Shown: positions 1 through 10,975 of the stretch, piece by piece
Numbering within the stretch: the first letter of the stretch is position 1
How the letters are laid out: each line of letters opens with the position of its first letter
Origin: Bacillota bacterium
GTDB taxonomy: Bacteria > Bacillota > Clostridia > Peptostreptococcales > Anaerovoracaceae
Direction: 5' to 3'
DNA: 64,000 nucleotides
NCBI GenBank assembly: GCA_021769295.1
Contig: JAETTD010000010.1
Location: 17,315 to 81,314 of the forward strand
Made by a program: the position numbers and the translations under genes
Notes under the pieces: generated by a model
What the model saw: the letters and a program-made list of their open reading frames with translations, nothing else
What the model was told of the DNA's origin: nothing
Databases searched by the model: none

Positions 1-177
1 ACAGATATTGAATTAAATACCGAACTGTCCAAGATGAAAAAGGAATTGTTCAACCTGAGATTCCAGCACGCAACAGGACAACTTGAAAACCCTGTTAAGA
101 TGAGAGAACTCAAAAAGGACATCGCAAGAGTTAAAACTATCATCAGAGAAAAAGAACTGGCAAAGGTTCAGGGCTAA
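1..177 (+). CDS. rpmC: 50S ribosomal protein L29 (5' truncated by window)
   Basis: Frame 1 reads [52 protein letters not shown]...; immediately precedes rpsQ. Confidence 0.93.
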   Translation, partial: TDIELNTELSKMKKELFNLRFQHATGQLENPVKMRELKKDIARVKTIIREKELAKVQG

Positions 178-195
178 TAGAAAGGAGGATGTAAT

Positions 196-456
196 ATGAC
201 AGTTGAAAGAAACAGAAGAAAGACTAAAGTCGGTGTTGTTGTATCAGACAAAATGGATAAGACTGTAGTTGTTGCCATCGAAGACTTCGTAAGACATTCC
301 CTTTACGGAAAAGCTGTAAAGAGAACCAAGAAGGTTAAAGCTCATGATGAGAACAACGAATGCCAGATTGGCGATAAAGTAAGAATTATGGAAACAAGAC
401 CTCTGTCAAAGGACAAGAGATGGAGACTTGTAAACATTATCGAAAAGGTTAAATAA
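196..456 (+). CDS. rpsQ: 30S ribosomal protein S17
   Basis: Protein sequence and spc operon order. Confidence 0.97.
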   Translation: MTVERNRRKTKVGVVVSDKMDKTVVVAIEDFVRHSLYGKAVKRTKKVKAHDENNECQIGDKVRIMETRPLSKDKRWRLVNIIEKVK

Positions 457-471
457 AGGAGGCACCAGATC

Positions 472-846
472 ATGATTCAGACAGAAACCAGATTAAGAGT
501 TGCCGACAATTCCGGAGCAAAAGAACTTCTTTGCATCCGCATCCTCGGAGGAACAAGCCGTCAGTATGCAAACATCGGCGACGTAATCGTTTGTGCGGTT
601 AAGGAAGCTACTCCGGGCGGAGTTGTAAAAAAAGGTGACGTTGTGAAGGCTGTAGTAGTGAGAACTAAACATGGTGCCAGAAGAGCTGACGGAAGCTATG
701 TTAAATTCGACCAGAACGCTGCAGTAATCATCAAAGATAAAGAAGATAAGAATCCTGTGGGAACTCGTATCTTCGGACCGGTTGCCAGAGAACTGAGAGA
801 AAAAGGCTTTATGAAAATCGTGTCATTGGCACCGGAAGTACTGTAG
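472..846 (+). CDS. rplN: 50S ribosomal protein L14
   Basis: [27 protein letters not shown]; operon order. Confidence 0.98.
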   Translation: MIQTETRLRVADNSGAKELLCIRILGGTSRQYANIGDVIVCAVKEATPGGVVKKGDVVKAVVVRTKHGARRADGSYVKFDQNAAVIIKDKEDKNPVGTRIFGPVARELREKGFMKIVSLAPEVL

Positions 847-858
847 GAGGTGTAAAGG

Positions 859-1164
859 ATGCGTATAAAGAAAGACGATACGGTGGTAGTAATCACCGGT
901 AAGGATAAAGGCAAGACCGGTAAAGTTCTCAAAGCTATGCCAAAGGAAAATAAAGTAATCGTACAGGGCGTAAATATGCAGACAAAGCATGCAAAAGCTA
1001 CACAGAAGGCTGCTGCGGAAATCAAGCATATGGAAGGTCCTATCGACGTTTCAAACGTAATGCTTTATGACACCAAGACAAAGCAGGGAACAAGAGTAGG
1101 CTACAAGATTGAGAACGGTAAAAAAGTAAGAGTTGCAAAGAAAACAGGCAACGTAATAGATTAG
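859..1164 (+). CDS. rplX: 50S ribosomal protein L24
   Basis: KOW motif protein [23 protein letters not shown]. Confidence 0.97.
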   Translation: MRIKKDDTVVVITGKDKGKTGKVLKAMPKENKVIVQGVNMQTKHAKATQKAAAEIKHMEGPIDVSNVMLYDTKTKQGTRVGYKIENGKKVRVAKKTGNVID

Positions 1165-1181
1165 GAAAGGAGGAGAGAATT

Positions 1182-1724
1182 TTGACAGCAAGATTAAAGA
1201 CAATGTATGATGAACAGGTTTTCGGCGCATTAAAGGAAAAATTCCAGTACAAAAATGTTATGGAAGTTCCTAAGCTGGAAAAAGTTACAATAAATATGGG
1301 TCTTGGCGAAGCTAAAGACAACGCAAAAGTTATGGAATCCGCAGTTGAAGAAATCGGATTGATAACAGGACAGAGACCTGTTGTGACAAAGGCTAAAAAA
1401 TCAATAGCTAACTTCAAAGTCAGACAGGGAATGCCTGTAGGCGCAAAAGTAACCCTGAGAGGGGAAAACATGTATGAATTTGTTGACAAGCTTTTCAACA
1501 TCTCCCTTCCGAGAGTAAGAGACTTCAAGGGCGTTAGCAAGAACTCCTTTGACGGCAGAGGAAACTATTCAATGGGTATCAAAGAACAGTTAATCTTCCC
1601 GGAAATCAACTACGATAAGGTTGATATGATTAAAGGTATGAACATTGTATTTACAACTACGGCTAAGACTGACGAAGAAGCTCAGGCACTGCTTGAACTC
1701 CTCGGAATGCCGTTTGAGAAATAG
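1182..1724 (+). CDS. rplE: 50S ribosomal protein L5 (TTG start)
   Basis: Sequence and operon order; AGGAGG upstream of TTG. Confidence 0.97.
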   Translation: MTARLKTMYDEQVFGALKEKFQYKNVMEVPKLEKVTINMGLGEAKDNAKVMESAVEEIGLITGQRPVVTKAKKSIANFKVRQGMPVGAKVTLRGENMYEFVDKLFNISLPRVRDFKGVSKNSFDGRGNYSMGIKEQLIFPEINYDKVDMIKGMNIVFTTTAKTDEEAQALLELLGMPFEK

Positions 1725-1733
1725 GAGGGAATC

Positions 1734-1919
1734 ATGGCAAAAACATCTCTCAAAGTAAAGCAGCAGAGAAAACCTAAATATTCAACTCGTGCATATACAA
1801 GATGCAGACTTTGCGGAAGACCTCATGCTGTATTGAGAAAATACGGCATCTGCCGTATCTGTTTCAGAGAGCTTGCATATAAAGGAGAAATTCCTGGCGT
1901 AAGAAAAGCAAGCTGGTAA
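1734..1919 (+). CDS. rpsN: 30S ribosomal protein S14, zinc-binding short form
   Basis: 61 aa with CRLCGRPH...CRICFRE Cys motifs. Confidence 0.97.
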   Translation: MAKTSLKVKQQRKPKYSTRAYTRCRLCGRPHAVLRKYGICRICFRELAYKGEIPGVRKASW

Positions 1920-1944
1920 TATAAAAGAAAGGAGAAATACTGTA

Positions 1945-2343
1945 ATGACAATGACAGATCCTATAGCGGATATGCTAACGAGAATCAGAAACGCCAATAC
2001 TGTAGGACACGAAACTGTTGAGATTCCGGCATCCAATATGAAAAAAGCGATTGCTGAAATCTTAAAAGCAGAAGGCTACATTGCGGATTTCGAAGTTATA
2101 GATGATAACAAGCAAGGCATAATCAAAGTCACAATGAAGTACGGTGCAAACAAGGAAAAGGTCATCAGCGGAATCAAAAAGATTTCCAAACCGGGCCTTA
2201 AGAAATATGCAAAAGCCGGCGAAATTCCAAGAGTTTTAGGAGGCCTCGGCATCGCAATCATCTCCACATCAAAGGGAGTTATCAGCGATAAAGAAGCAAG
2301 ACGCCTTGGAATCGGCGGTGAAGTAATCTGTTATGTATGGTAG
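1945..2343 (+). CDS. rpsH: 30S ribosomal protein S8
   Basis: [18 protein letters not shown]. Confidence 0.98.
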   Translation: MTMTDPIADMLTRIRNANTVGHETVEIPASNMKKAIAEILKAEGYIADFEVIDDNKQGIIKVTMKYGANKEKVISGIKKISKPGLKKYAKAGEIPRVLGGLGIAIISTSKGVISDKEARRLGIGGEVICYVW

Positions 2344-2355
2344 GAGGAACGAAAA

Positions 2356-2898
2356 ATGTCAAGAATTGGTAGAAAACCTGTAGTTGTTCCTGCCGGCGTA
2401 GAGGTAACGGTAGATGCAAACAATGTAGTTACCGTTAAAGGCCCTAAGGGACAGTTATCAGAGCAGATAAGCAAACTTATAAAAGTAGAAGTTGCAGACG
2501 GCGTTGTAAACGTTACAAGAGAAAGCGACCAGAGGGAGCATCGTTCACAGCACGGTCTTGCAAGAACTTTGATAAACAACATGGTTACAGGCGTTACGGC
2601 AGGCTTCGAAAAGAAGATGCAGCTTGTAGGTGTTGGTTATAAGGCAGAGAAAAAGGGTAAGACCCTCGTGTTGAACCTTGGATATTCACATCCTGTAGAA
2701 CTGGAAGATCCGGAAGGAATCACCACAGAATGTCCTTCAGCAACGGAAGTTGTAGTAAAAGGTACTGATAAGGCGCTTGTAGGAAACTATGCAGCAAACA
2801 TCAGAGCATGGAGAAGACCTGAACCTTATAAGGGAAAAGGTATCAAGTATGCTGATGAAGTTATTCGCAGAAAAGAAGGAAAGACCGGCGCTAAGTAA
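2356..2898 (+). CDS. rplF: 50S ribosomal protein L6
   Basis: [17 protein letters not shown]...[13 protein letters not shown]. Confidence 0.98.
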   Translation: MSRIGRKPVVVPAGVEVTVDANNVVTVKGPKGQLSEQISKLIKVEVADGVVNVTRESDQREHRSQHGLARTLINNMVTGVTAGFEKKMQLVGVGYKAEKKGKTLVLNLGYSHPVELEDPEGITTECPSATEVVVKGTDKALVGNYAANIRAWRRPEPYKGKGIKYADEVIRRKEGKTGAK

Positions 2899-2918
2899 TA
2901 GAAAGGAGTGAAGTGAAA

Positions 2919-3284
2919 ATGGCTAAAGAAAGCAGAAATGACAGACGTGTCAAAAGACATGAAAGAGTAAGAAAAAACCTTTATGGAACTCCTGAAAAAC
3001 CGAGACTTTGCGTTTACAGATCCAACAAAAATATTTCTGCACAGATTATAGATGACGTAAACGGAACCACCTTGGTTGCCGCATCTTCTCTGGACAAGGA
3101 ATTAAAAGCAGAAGTTGGTTACGGTGGAAACAAGGAAGCTGCAAAGAAGGTAGGAGCAGCCCTGGCAAAGAGAGCTCTTGAAAAGGGTATTGAGGAAGTT
3201 TGCTTCGACAGAGGCGGATTCTTATATCACGGAAGAGTTGCAGAGTTGGCAGAAGGCGCTCGTGAAGGCGGATTAAAATTCTAA
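2919..3284 (+). CDS. rplR: 50S ribosomal protein L18
   Basis: Sequence; ATG at 2919 preferred over upstream GTG. Confidence 0.96.
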   Translation: MAKESRNDRRVKRHERVRKNLYGTPEKPRLCVYRSNKNISAQIIDDVNGTTLVAASSLDKELKAEVGYGGNKEAAKKVGAALAKRALEKGIEEVCFDRGGFLYHGRVAELAEGAREGGLKF

Positions 3285-3300
3285 CAGGAGGAAATAAGGA

Positions 3301-3804
3301 ATGCGTAATATCATTGATGCATCCAAGCTGGACTTAAAATCAACTATCGTTAATATAAGAAGAGTTGCAAAGACAGTTAAGGGCGGCAGAAACATGAGAT
3401 TCAGCGTAACCGTGGTAGTCGGCGACGAAAACGGTCATGTAGGCGTTGGCCTCGGAAAATCTCAGGAAATCCCTGAAGCTGTAAGAAAAGCTGAAGAAGA
3501 TGCAAAGAAGAATTTAATATACGTTCCTACAGTAGGAACAACTGTACCACACAGAAACATCGGAGTTTTCGGAGCAGGCAGAGTTTTAATCATGCCGGCT
3601 GCACAAGGTACAGGAGTTATCGCAGGTTCATCAGTACGTACCGTACTTGAAGCTGCAGGTATCAGAGACGTTAGAGCTAAATCCATCGGCTCCAACAACA
3701 CAGGCAACATGGCTTATGCTACAATCGAAGGCCTTAAAGGCATGATGACAGTAGATAAGGTTGCTAAGCTGAGAGGCAAGACTAAGGAAGAAATCTTAGG
3801 ATAG
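3301..3804 (+). CDS. rpsE: 30S ribosomal protein S5
   Basis: Sequence and order. Confidence 0.98.
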   Translation: MRNIIDASKLDLKSTIVNIRRVAKTVKGGRNMRFSVTVVVGDENGHVGVGLGKSQEIPEAVRKAEEDAKKNLIYVPTVGTTVPHRNIGVFGAGRVLIMPAAQGTGVIAGSSVRTVLEAAGIRDVRAKSIGSNNTGNMAYATIEGLKGMMTVDKVAKLRGKTKEEILG

Positions 3805-3817
3805 GAGGAAACGCAAA

Positions 3818-3997
3818 ATGGCAAAAATGATTAAAATCACTTTAACTAAGAGCACAATCGGCGCTTCCCCTAAGCAGAGAAAAGTTGTTGAAGCGCTTGG
3901 ACTTAAAAAGATGCACCAGACAGTAGAATTGGCAGACACTCCGCAGACTCGCGGCGCTGTTGCCAAAGTTGCGCATCTTGTAACTGTGGAAGAATAA
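3818..3997 (+). CDS. rpmD: 50S ribosomal protein L30 (59 aa, not in ORF track)
   Basis: ATGGCAAAAATGATTAAAATCACTTTAACT... translates [59 protein letters not shown]. Confidence 0.95.
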   Translation: MAKMIKITLTKSTIGASPKQRKVVEALGLKKMHQTVELADTPQTRGAVAKVAHLVTVEE

Positions 3998-4010
3998 GGA
4001 GGTGCCATAG

Positions 4011-4451
4011 ATGAAATTACATGAATTAAAAGCACCAAAGGGAGCAACAAAGGCACCTAAGAGAAAGGGCCGCGGTACCGCAACAGGTCAGGGCAAAACT
4101 GCCGGAAGAGGTATGAACGGTCAGAATTCAAGATCAGGCGGCGGCGTTCGTCTGGGATTTGAAGGCGGACAGATGCCTTTATACAGAAGATTGCCTAAGA
4201 GAGGATTTACCAATATCTGGGCAAAAGAATATGCAATAGTTAATGTTGAGGACTTGAATAAGTTTGAAGCGGGCACCGTAGTTACCCAGAGCACCTTGGA
4301 AGAAGCAGGCATGTTAAAGCAGGTAAAAGACGGAATCAAGGTTCTCGGACAGGGAACATTAAACGTGGCTTTGACAGTTAAGGCTGATAAATTCAGCAAG
4401 ACCGCTGTAGAAAAGATTGAAGCTGCAGGAGGAAAGGCAGAGGTGATTTAG
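4011..4451 (+). CDS. rplO: 50S ribosomal protein L15
   Basis: [34 protein letters not shown]. Confidence 0.98.
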   Translation: MKLHELKAPKGATKAPKRKGRGTATGQGKTAGRGMNGQNSRSGGGVRLGFEGGQMPLYRRLPKRGFTNIWAKEYAIVNVEDLNKFEAGTVVTQSTLEEAGMLKQVKDGIKVLGQGTLNVALTVKADKFSKTAVEKIEAAGGKAEVI

Positions 4452-4452
4452 T

Positions 4453-5733
4453 ATGGGTATGCTGAAGACGATTGCTCAGGCATGGAAAGTTGCAGAAATC
4501 AGGTCGAAGATGATTTTCACCCTGTTGATGCTGGTTGTTTTCCGTATAGGTTCCAATATACCTGTACCGAATATCAACAGAACTGTTTTGGACCAGATGT
4601 TCACAGGTGAAGCCGGATTACTGGATTTGTTTGATTTGTTCTCCGGTGGAGCATTCAGTAACTTTACGATTTTTGCATTGAGTATTACACCATACATCAC
4701 TGCATCGATTATCATTCAGCTACTCACCATGGCGTTCCCGTACTTTCAGCGTTTGGCGCAAGAAGGAACAGAAGGAAGAAAGAAGATGGCGCAAATCACT
4801 CGCTATCTGACGGTTGTTCTGGGCTTGGTTCAGGCTATAGGACTGACAGTAGGTTTGTTCAGAAAAGCGGTAATAGACAAGAGCGCATTTTCAATCATAG
4901 TGGTTGTACTCGTATTGACGGCAGGTACCGCATTCCTGATGTGGCTCGGCGAGCAAATTAACGACAAGGGCGTCGGCAACGGTATTTCACTTATTATCTT
5001 TGCAGGTATCGTAGCAAGAATTCCAAGCGGAATCAGAAGCCTTGCTACAAGCGTTGAAGACGGTGCGATTTCAATCGTAACACTGGTAATATTAGTAGTG
5101 GTTGCAGTTCTGGTTGTTGCAGGTGTTGTGCTGATACAGGAAGGTCAGAGAAGAATACCTGTACAGTATGCAAAGAGAGTAGTAGGAAGAAAAATGTACG
5201 GCGGACAGTCGACACATATTCCTATGAAGGTTAACCAGTCAGGTGTTATCCCTATCATCTTTGCACTGTCGATACTTCAGTTTCCGCTGACGATAACCTA
5301 CTTCTTCCCGAACTCAGGCTTTACCGCATGGGTAACCAAGTGGTTATCACCTGCAGGTAATCCGGGAGTATGGATTTATGCGGTACTGAATGTAGTGCTT
5401 ATCATAGCGTTTACTTACTTCTACACGGGAGTATCATTCAATCCTAAGGAAGTAGCAAGCAACCTGAAATCCAACGGCGGATTTATACCGGGAATAAGAC
5501 CGGGCAAAGCGACTGAGGATTATTTGAGCAAGGTAATGTCAAGAATAACGGTTGTAGGTGCGCTTTTCCTTGCACTTATAGCTACATTGCCTACTATCAT
5601 AAGCGTTTTAACTCCGTTACAGATACACTTCGGCGGAACATCACTCTTGATTGCGGTAGGTGTTGCACTTGAAACAGTAAGAGCGCTTGAAAATCAAATG
5701 CTTATGAGAAACTATCAAGGATTTCTTAAGTAG
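4453..5733 (+). CDS. secY: Preprotein translocase subunit SecY
   Basis: 426 aa multi-TM; operon order. Confidence 0.98.
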   Translation: MGMLKTIAQAWKVAEIRSKMIFTLLMLVVFRIGSNIPVPNINRTVLDQMFTGEAGLLDLFDLFSGGAFSNFTIFALSITPYITASIIIQLLTMAFPYFQRLAQEGTEGRKKMAQITRYLTVVLGLVQAIGLTVGLFRKAVIDKSAFSIIVVVLVLTAGTAFLMWLGEQINDKGVGNGISLIIFAGIVARIPSGIRSLATSVEDGAISIVTLVILVVVAVLVVAGVVLIQEGQRRIPVQYAKRVVGRKMYGGQSTHIPMKVNQSGVIPIIFALSILQFPLTITYFFPNSGFTAWVTKWLSPAGNPGVWIYAVLNVVLIIAFTYFYTGVSFNPKEVASNLKSNGGFIPGIRPGKATEDYLSKVMSRITVVGALFLALIATLPTIISVLTPLQIHFGGTSLLIAVGVALETVRALENQMLMRNYQGFLK

Positions 5734-5761
5734 ACCTTAAAAGGTTAAGGGAGATGATAAA

Positions 5762-6409
5762 ATGCTTAGAACAATATTATTAGGACCTCCGGGAGCAGGC
5801 AAAGGTACTCAGGCGGCCAAGATTGTTGAAAAATATAATATTCCTCACATTTCCACAGGAGATATTTTCAGAGAAAACATCAAAAAGGGAACAGAGCTGG
5901 GAAAGAAAGCTCAGGAATATATGAACAAAGGCGAACTGGTGCCGGATGATTTGGTTATCGAAATAGCAACCACAAGATTGCTCGAAGATGACTGCGCCAA
6001 TGGATTTTTGCTTGACGGATTCCCAAGAACCGTATATCAGGCAGAAAAATTGGATGAATTCTTAGCTGCTCACCAGTCAAAGATTGATAAAGTACTTGAC
6101 ATATCCGTAGAAAAGGAAGAATTGATGGTTAGACTTACCGGCAGGCGTGTTTGCAAAGCCTGCGGAGCAAGCTACCATGTTGTAAACATTCCTCCTAAAA
6201 AAGAAGGCGTCTGCGATGTATGCGGCGGTCCTCTGATTCAGAGAGCCGATGATAATGCAGAAACCGTAGCTAACAGGATTGAAGTATATGAAGCACAGAC
6301 AATGCCTTTAATCGAATATTACGAAAAGGCAGGAAACATTGCTCACATCGACGGAGCGACAGGTCTTGAAAATGTATTTGCAGACATTGTAAAAGCTCTG
6401 GGTGAATAA
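5762..6409 (+). CDS. adk: Adenylate kinase with Zn-type LID
   Basis: GPPGAGKGTQA; CKACG...CDVCGG. Confidence 0.98.
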   Translation: MLRTILLGPPGAGKGTQAAKIVEKYNIPHISTGDIFRENIKKGTELGKKAQEYMNKGELVPDDLVIEIATTRLLEDDCANGFLLDGFPRTVYQAEKLDEFLAAHQSKIDKVLDISVEKEELMVRLTGRRVCKACGASYHVVNIPPKKEGVCDVCGGPLIQRADDNAETVANRIEVYEAQTMPLIEYYEKAGNIAHIDGATGLENVFADIVKALGE

Positions 6410-6411
6410 AT

Positions 6412-7158
6412 ATGATCATCATCAAATCAAAGCAGGAAATTGAACTAATGCGTAGCGCCGGCAAGGTGGCAAGCTATATTTTAAACGAGCTTAAAGAGAT
6501 CATTAAGCCGGGGATAGCCACAATTGAGATAGACCGCTTTGTTGAAAAAACCGTCAAAGCGCATAAGATGAAGGCTGCGGAAAAGGGATACTGCGGATAT
6601 CCCGCAAGCGTATGTGTTTCCGTAAACGAGGAAGTAGTTCATGGAATTCCGAGCAAAAAAAGAATTCTTAAAGAGGGAGACATCGTAAGCGTTGACCTTG
6701 TGGTAGAATACAAGGGCTATATGGCAGACGCAGCCAGAACTTATGCCGTGGGAAATATAAGCGAAGAAGCAAAGAGGCTGATAGAAACGGCCGAAAATGC
6801 GTTTTTCGAAGGAATACGGTTTGCTAAAGAGGGCTACAGATTATCGGATATTTCAAATGCGATACAGAATACGGTAGAAGGCGAAGGCTTCGGAGTTATA
6901 AGGGATTTCGTCGGTCACGGAATAGGAAGCGACATGCACGAAGACCCTCAGATTCCAAATTACGGAAAGCCCGGCAAAGGTCCGAGACTGCAAAGCGGAA
7001 TGACCCTTGCAATAGAGCCCATGATTACGCAGGGCTCCTATGAGGTGGATGTTCTGCAGGATGACTGGACGGCCGTTACCGTAGACGGCAAGTTGTCTGC
7101 GCATTATGAAAACACTGTTGTAATAACTGATGGTGAGCCGGAAGTGCTTACCCTGTAA
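6412..7158 (+). CDS. map: Methionine aminopeptidase type I
   Basis: Sequence and order. Confidence 0.97.
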   Translation: MIIIKSKQEIELMRSAGKVASYILNELKEIIKPGIATIEIDRFVEKTVKAHKMKAAEKGYCGYPASVCVSVNEEVVHGIPSKKRILKEGDIVSVDLVVEYKGYMADAARTYAVGNISEEAKRLIETAENAFFEGIRFAKEGYRLSDISNAIQNTVEGEGFGVIRDFVGHGIGSDMHEDPQIPNYGKPGKGPRLQSGMTLAIEPMITQGSYEVDVLQDDWTAVTVDGKLSAHYENTVVITDGEPEVLTL

Positions 7159-7177
7159 TTAAAAAGGAGATGTATTT

Positions 7178-7396
7178 ATGGCGAAAAAAGACGTCATTGA
7201 GGCAATGGGAACTGTTGTAGACGCACAGCCAAATGCGATGTTTAAAGTTAAACTGGACAACGGTTTTGAAGTGCTTGCACACATTTCAGGCAAAATAAGA
7301 ATGAACTATATCAGAATTCTTCCCGGCGATAAGGTAAAGGTAGAACTTTCGCCTTACGACCTTACGAGAGGAAGAATCATTTGGAGAGATAAATAA
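7178..7396 (+). CDS. infA: Translation initiation factor IF-1
   Basis: 72 aa, [67 protein letters not shown]. Confidence 0.97.
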   Translation: MAKKDVIEAMGTVVDAQPNAMFKVKLDNGFEVLAHISGKIRMNYIRILPGDKVKVELSPYDLTRGRIIWRDK

Positions 7397-7414
7397 AATT
7401 CTCTAAAAGCATAA

Positions 7415-7540
<126 letters not shown>

Positions 7541-7673
7541 TTAAATCAATAATGCAGCCTTTGCGCATGACGACCGGGGCAGCGCATAAAAAAGGGTTGT
7601 TTCAAATTTATTAAGAGAACTTGTCTATATCGCTCCCGGCAAAGCGACGGAAGATAAGGGAAGGAGAAAGAAT

Positions 7674-8048
7674 ATGGCTCGTATAGCCGGTGTTGACTTA
7701 CCAAGAGAAAAAAGAGTAGAAATCGGTTTAACCTACATCTATGGTATTGGTAAACCAACTGCACAGGCAATCCTCGAAAAAGCAGGCATTAACCCTGACA
7801 CAAGAGTTAAGGACCTGACAGAAGAGGAAGCAGGTGCAATCAGAAAAATCATTGATGCCGAATATGTGGTAGAAGGTGACCTGAGAAGAGAAGTTTCACT
7901 GAACATCAAGAGACTTATGGAAATCGGAAGCTACAGAGGTATCAGACACAGAAGAGGACTTCCTGTAAGAGGTCAGAACACAAAGACAAACGCAAGAACT
8001 CGTAAGGGTCCTAAGAAGACCGTAGGAAGAAAGAAAAAGGCTAAGTAA
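7674..8048 (+). CDS. rpsM: 30S ribosomal protein S13
   Basis: [26 protein letters not shown]. Confidence 0.98.
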   Translation: MARIAGVDLPREKRVEIGLTYIYGIGKPTAQAILEKAGINPDTRVKDLTEEEAGAIRKIIDAEYVVEGDLRREVSLNIKRLMEIGSYRGIRHRRGLPVRGQNTKTNARTRKGPKKTVGRKKKAK

Positions 8049-8063
8049 AGGAGGTAGGAAATA

Positions 8064-8462
8064 ATGGCTAAAACTGTTAAAAAAGCAGTAAGAAAGAAGA
8101 GAAGAGAACGTAAGAACATTGAAAAAGGCCAGGCACATATCCAATCCACCTTTAACAATACTTTAGTTACTCTTACAGATATGGAGGGCAATGCACTTTC
8201 ATGGTCAAGCGCAGGTTCCCTCGGATTTAAAGGTTCAAGAAAATCAACTCCGTTCGCAGCTCAGATGGCAGCAGAAGAAGCAGCCAAAGGCGCAATGGAA
8301 CACGGTTTAAAGACTGTAGAAGTTTATGTAAAAGGTCCTGGTTCCGGAAGAGAAGCAGCTATCAGAGCGCTTCAGACTGCAGGTCTTGATATCACCATGA
8401 TTAAGGATATCACACCTATCCCGCACAACGGATGCAGACCGCCAAAGAGAAGAAGAGTCTAA
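8064..8462 (+). CDS. rpsK: 30S ribosomal protein S11
   Basis: Sequence and order. Confidence 0.98.
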   Translation: MAKTVKKAVRKKRRERKNIEKGQAHIQSTFNNTLVTLTDMEGNALSWSSAGSLGFKGSRKSTPFAAQMAAEEAAKGAMEHGLKTVEVYVKGPGSGREAAIRALQTAGLDITMIKDITPIPHNGCRPPKRRRV

Positions 8463-8481
8463 GAAAGGAGGAGTAATTTAG

Positions 8482-9102
8482 ATGTCAAGATATACAGATG
8501 CAAACTGCAAATTATGCAGAAGAGAAGGTCAAAAGCTTTTCTTGAAAGGCGAAAGATGCTACAGCAGCAAGTGTGCTATTGAAAGAAGAAATTACGCTCC
8601 TGGACAGCACGGTCAGGCAAGAAAGAAACAGACAGACTACGGCTTGCAGCTTCGTGAAAAGCAGAAAGCAAAGAGATTCTACGGAATGCAGGAAACTCAG
8701 TTCAGAAACCTCTTTGACAAGGCTGCAAAGAAGCAGGGTAAGACCGGTGAAAACCTGATGATTCTGCTCGAAACAAGACTGGATAACGTGGTATTCAGAC
8801 TTGGTTTTGCCGCTTCAAGAAAGGAAGCAAGACAACTTGTAACTCACGGCCACTTTACCGTTAACGGAAAGAAAGCTAACATTCCTTCACAGGAACTGAA
8901 AGCAGGAGATGTTATCAAGGTTAAGGAAAAGAGCCAGAGCTCACCTAAGTTCAAGGAAATTAAAGAAATGTCAATTACAGTTCCTTCATGGATGACTGTA
9001 GATGTTGATAAATTAGAAGGTAAAGTCGTTGCTATGCCAAGAAGAGAAGACATAGACACTCCAATTGCAGAGCATTTAATCGTCGAATTGTATTCCAAGT
9101 AA
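8482..9102 (+). CDS. rpsD: 30S ribosomal protein S4
   Basis: Sequence and order. Confidence 0.97.
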   Translation: MSRYTDANCKLCRREGQKLFLKGERCYSSKCAIERRNYAPGQHGQARKKQTDYGLQLREKQKAKRFYGMQETQFRNLFDKAAKKQGKTGENLMILLETRLDNVVFRLGFAASRKEARQLVTHGHFTVNGKKANIPSQELKAGDVIKVKEKSQSSPKFKEIKEMSITVPSWMTVDVDKLEGKVVAMPRREDIDTPIAEHLIVELYSK

Positions 9103-9109
9103 GAACCTA

Positions 9110-9201
9110 TCAAGGGTCGGGTAGTATTTACTTCGTAAATCTCCACCCTCAGACCCTTGACAGAAGCTTTTTACGGGTTATAAGCAAGCTTAAACCCGTA
9201 A
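9110..9201 (+). promoter_or_regulatory. Two tandem hairpins in the rpsD-rpoA gap
   Basis: TCAAGGGTC (9110-9118) pairs with GACCCTTGA (9152-9160), with inner ATTTAC-TTC-GTAAAT; then TTACGGGTT (9171-9179) pairs with AACCCGTAA (ending 9201). Confidence 0.6.
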
Positions 9202-9244
9202 TAGTACGGTACTTCTAAACTTGGAATGAAAGGGAGGGTTTTGA

Positions 9245-10189
9245 GTGATAGAAATCGAAAAACCAACAATCAATAAGTTCATTGATGAAGACGGATGTTA
9301 TGGCAAATTTGTTGTAGAACCTCTGGAAAGAGGTTACGGCACAACATTAGGGAACGCTCTGAGAAGAATTCTTCTGAGCTCCCTTCCGGGTGCAGCTGTT
9401 ACATCTGTAAAAATCGACGGAATACTTCATGAGTTCTCAACAATACCGGGAGTAAAAGAAGACGTTACAGAAATCATATTAAACTTAAAGAAGCTTGCTG
9501 TCAGATTAGAAAGCGAAAGCACCAAAAGAGCGATAATAAATGCCGTGGGACCTAAAGAGGTAACTGCCGCAGATATTATCGGAGATTCGGATATGGAAAT
9601 CTTCAACCCTGATTTGCATATCGCAACTCTTGAGGAAAATGCTACCCTTGTAATGGAAATCAACCTTGCAAGAGGCAGGGGTTACGTTCCTGCAGAGCAG
9701 AATAAAAATGAGAGCACACCGATTTCAGTGATTCCGGTGGATTCCATTTATACGCCTGTAAGAAAGGTAAACTTTACGGTTGAAAATACCAGAGTAGGTC
9801 AGGTTACAGACTATGACAGACTTGTATTGGAAATTTGGACGGACGGCTCTATCACTCCTGAAGAAGGAGTTTCAATCGGAGGCAAGATAATGCAGGAACA
9901 TTTGAACCTGTTTATCCAGCTCACTGATACTACGGATGCCATGGAAATCATGGTTGAAAAGGAAGAAGACCAGAAAGAAAAAGCTCTTGAAATGACTATT
10001 GAAGAACTGGAACTTTCGGTTCGTTCTTTCAACTGCCTCAAGAGAGCGGCTATCAACACTGTTGAAGAGCTTACTCAGAAGACAGAAGATGATATGATGA
10101 AAGTCAGAAATCTCGGAAAGAAATCTCTTGACGAAGTAAAAGCAAAATTGGAAGAATTAGGGCTTGGACTTAAGCCGAGCGATGATTAA
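9245..10189 (+). CDS. rpoA: DNA-directed RNA polymerase alpha subunit (GTG start)
   Basis: Sequence and order. Confidence 0.98.
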   Translation: MIEIEKPTINKFIDEDGCYGKFVVEPLERGYGTTLGNALRRILLSSLPGAAVTSVKIDGILHEFSTIPGVKEDVTEIILNLKKLAVRLESESTKRAIINAVGPKEVTAADIIGDSDMEIFNPDLHIATLEENATLVMEINLARGRGYVPAEQNKNESTPISVIPVDSIYTPVRKVNFTVENTRVGQVTDYDRLVLEIWTDGSITPEEGVSIGGKIMQEHLNLFIQLTDTTDAMEIMVEKEEDQKEKALEMTIEELELSVRSFNCLKRAAINTVEELTQKTEDDMMKVRNLGKKSLDEVKAKLEELGLGLKPSDD

Positions 10190-10212
10190 CTCGCAGAAAG
10201 GAGAATCTTAAA

Positions 10213-10554
10213 ATGCCAGGATACAGAAAACTGGGAAGACCTTCTGCTCACAGAAAATCAATGCTGAGAAACCTTGTAACAGATTTGTTCAGAGAGGGAA
10301 GAATCCAGACTACTGATTGCAGAGCAAAGGAAACCAGAAGAGAAGCAGAAAAGCTTATTACGTTGGCAAAGCGCGGTGATCTTCATGCAAGAAGACAGGT
10401 TTTGGCTTATGTTTTCGATGAAGACGTGGTAACAAAACTGTTTGATGAAATCGCACCGAAATACGCCGATAGAAATGGTGGATATACAAGAATTTTAAAA
10501 TTAGGACCTCGCCAAGGCGACAACGCTGAGGTTGTATTCTTAGAATTAGTATAA
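10213..10554 (+). CDS. rplQ: 50S ribosomal protein L17
   Basis: [25 protein letters not shown]. Confidence 0.98.
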   Translation: MPGYRKLGRPSAHRKSMLRNLVTDLFREGRIQTTDCRAKETRREAEKLITLAKRGDLHARRQVLAYVFDEDVVTKLFDEIAPKYADRNGGYTRILKLGPRQGDNAEVVFLELV

Positions 10555-10570
10555 AAAATATAAAGAAATA

Positions 10571-10602
10571 AAGACGCTTGACAGATGTCAGGCGTCTTTT
10601 AT
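10571..10602 (+). terminator. Rho-independent terminator after rplQ
   Basis: AAGACGCTTGACA-GA-TGTCAGGCGTCTT followed by TTATT. Confidence 0.85.
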
Positions 10603-10630
10603 TGTGTTTTGCTTGGACTGTTTGTTAGAC

Positions 10631-10727
10631 TGCCGCAAAACTTAAATTTTCTTTTAGTTACGGCATTTTTTGGCTTGCAGAGGAGGCCAAATTGCCGCAA
10701 AACTCATAAGATTCATAAAAGCCGGCA
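10631..10727. repeat. Two-unit copy of the 62-bp-period TGCCGYAAA hairpin repeat
   Basis: TGCCGCAAAACTTAAATTTTCTTTTAGTTACGGCA from 10631; second TGCCGCAAAA...GCCGGCA from 10693; spacing 62 bp. Confidence 0.75.
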
Positions 10728-10862
10728 TGCCTGTTTTCTGATAACCGTACTTCGTCCAATCAAGTATACAATTATATATTTTAAAGAATTTTAAAGGCTA
10801 AACTTAAAAAAATAAAGTAAAAAAGCCAATAAATTAAAAAAGTGAGCAATCCCGTCAAACCA

Positions 10863-10891
10863 TTGACATTTCAACGTTTGAGCAGTAAACT
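10863..10891 (+). promoter_or_regulatory. Candidate sigma-A promoter for the carboxyltransferase cluster
   Basis: TTGACA-17 bp-TAAACT. Confidence 0.5.
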
Positions 10892-10975
10892 CCAAGCAAA
10901 TAAAACAGTTGATACGATTAAAATCAGTGGAAGTGACTTAATAAAGTAAAGCCATTTTTGAAGTGGAGGATATTC

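Noticed and set aside
10585-10794. 69-aa ORF downstream of rplQ
   Set aside because: Overlaps the terminator and the hairpin repeats, no RBS.
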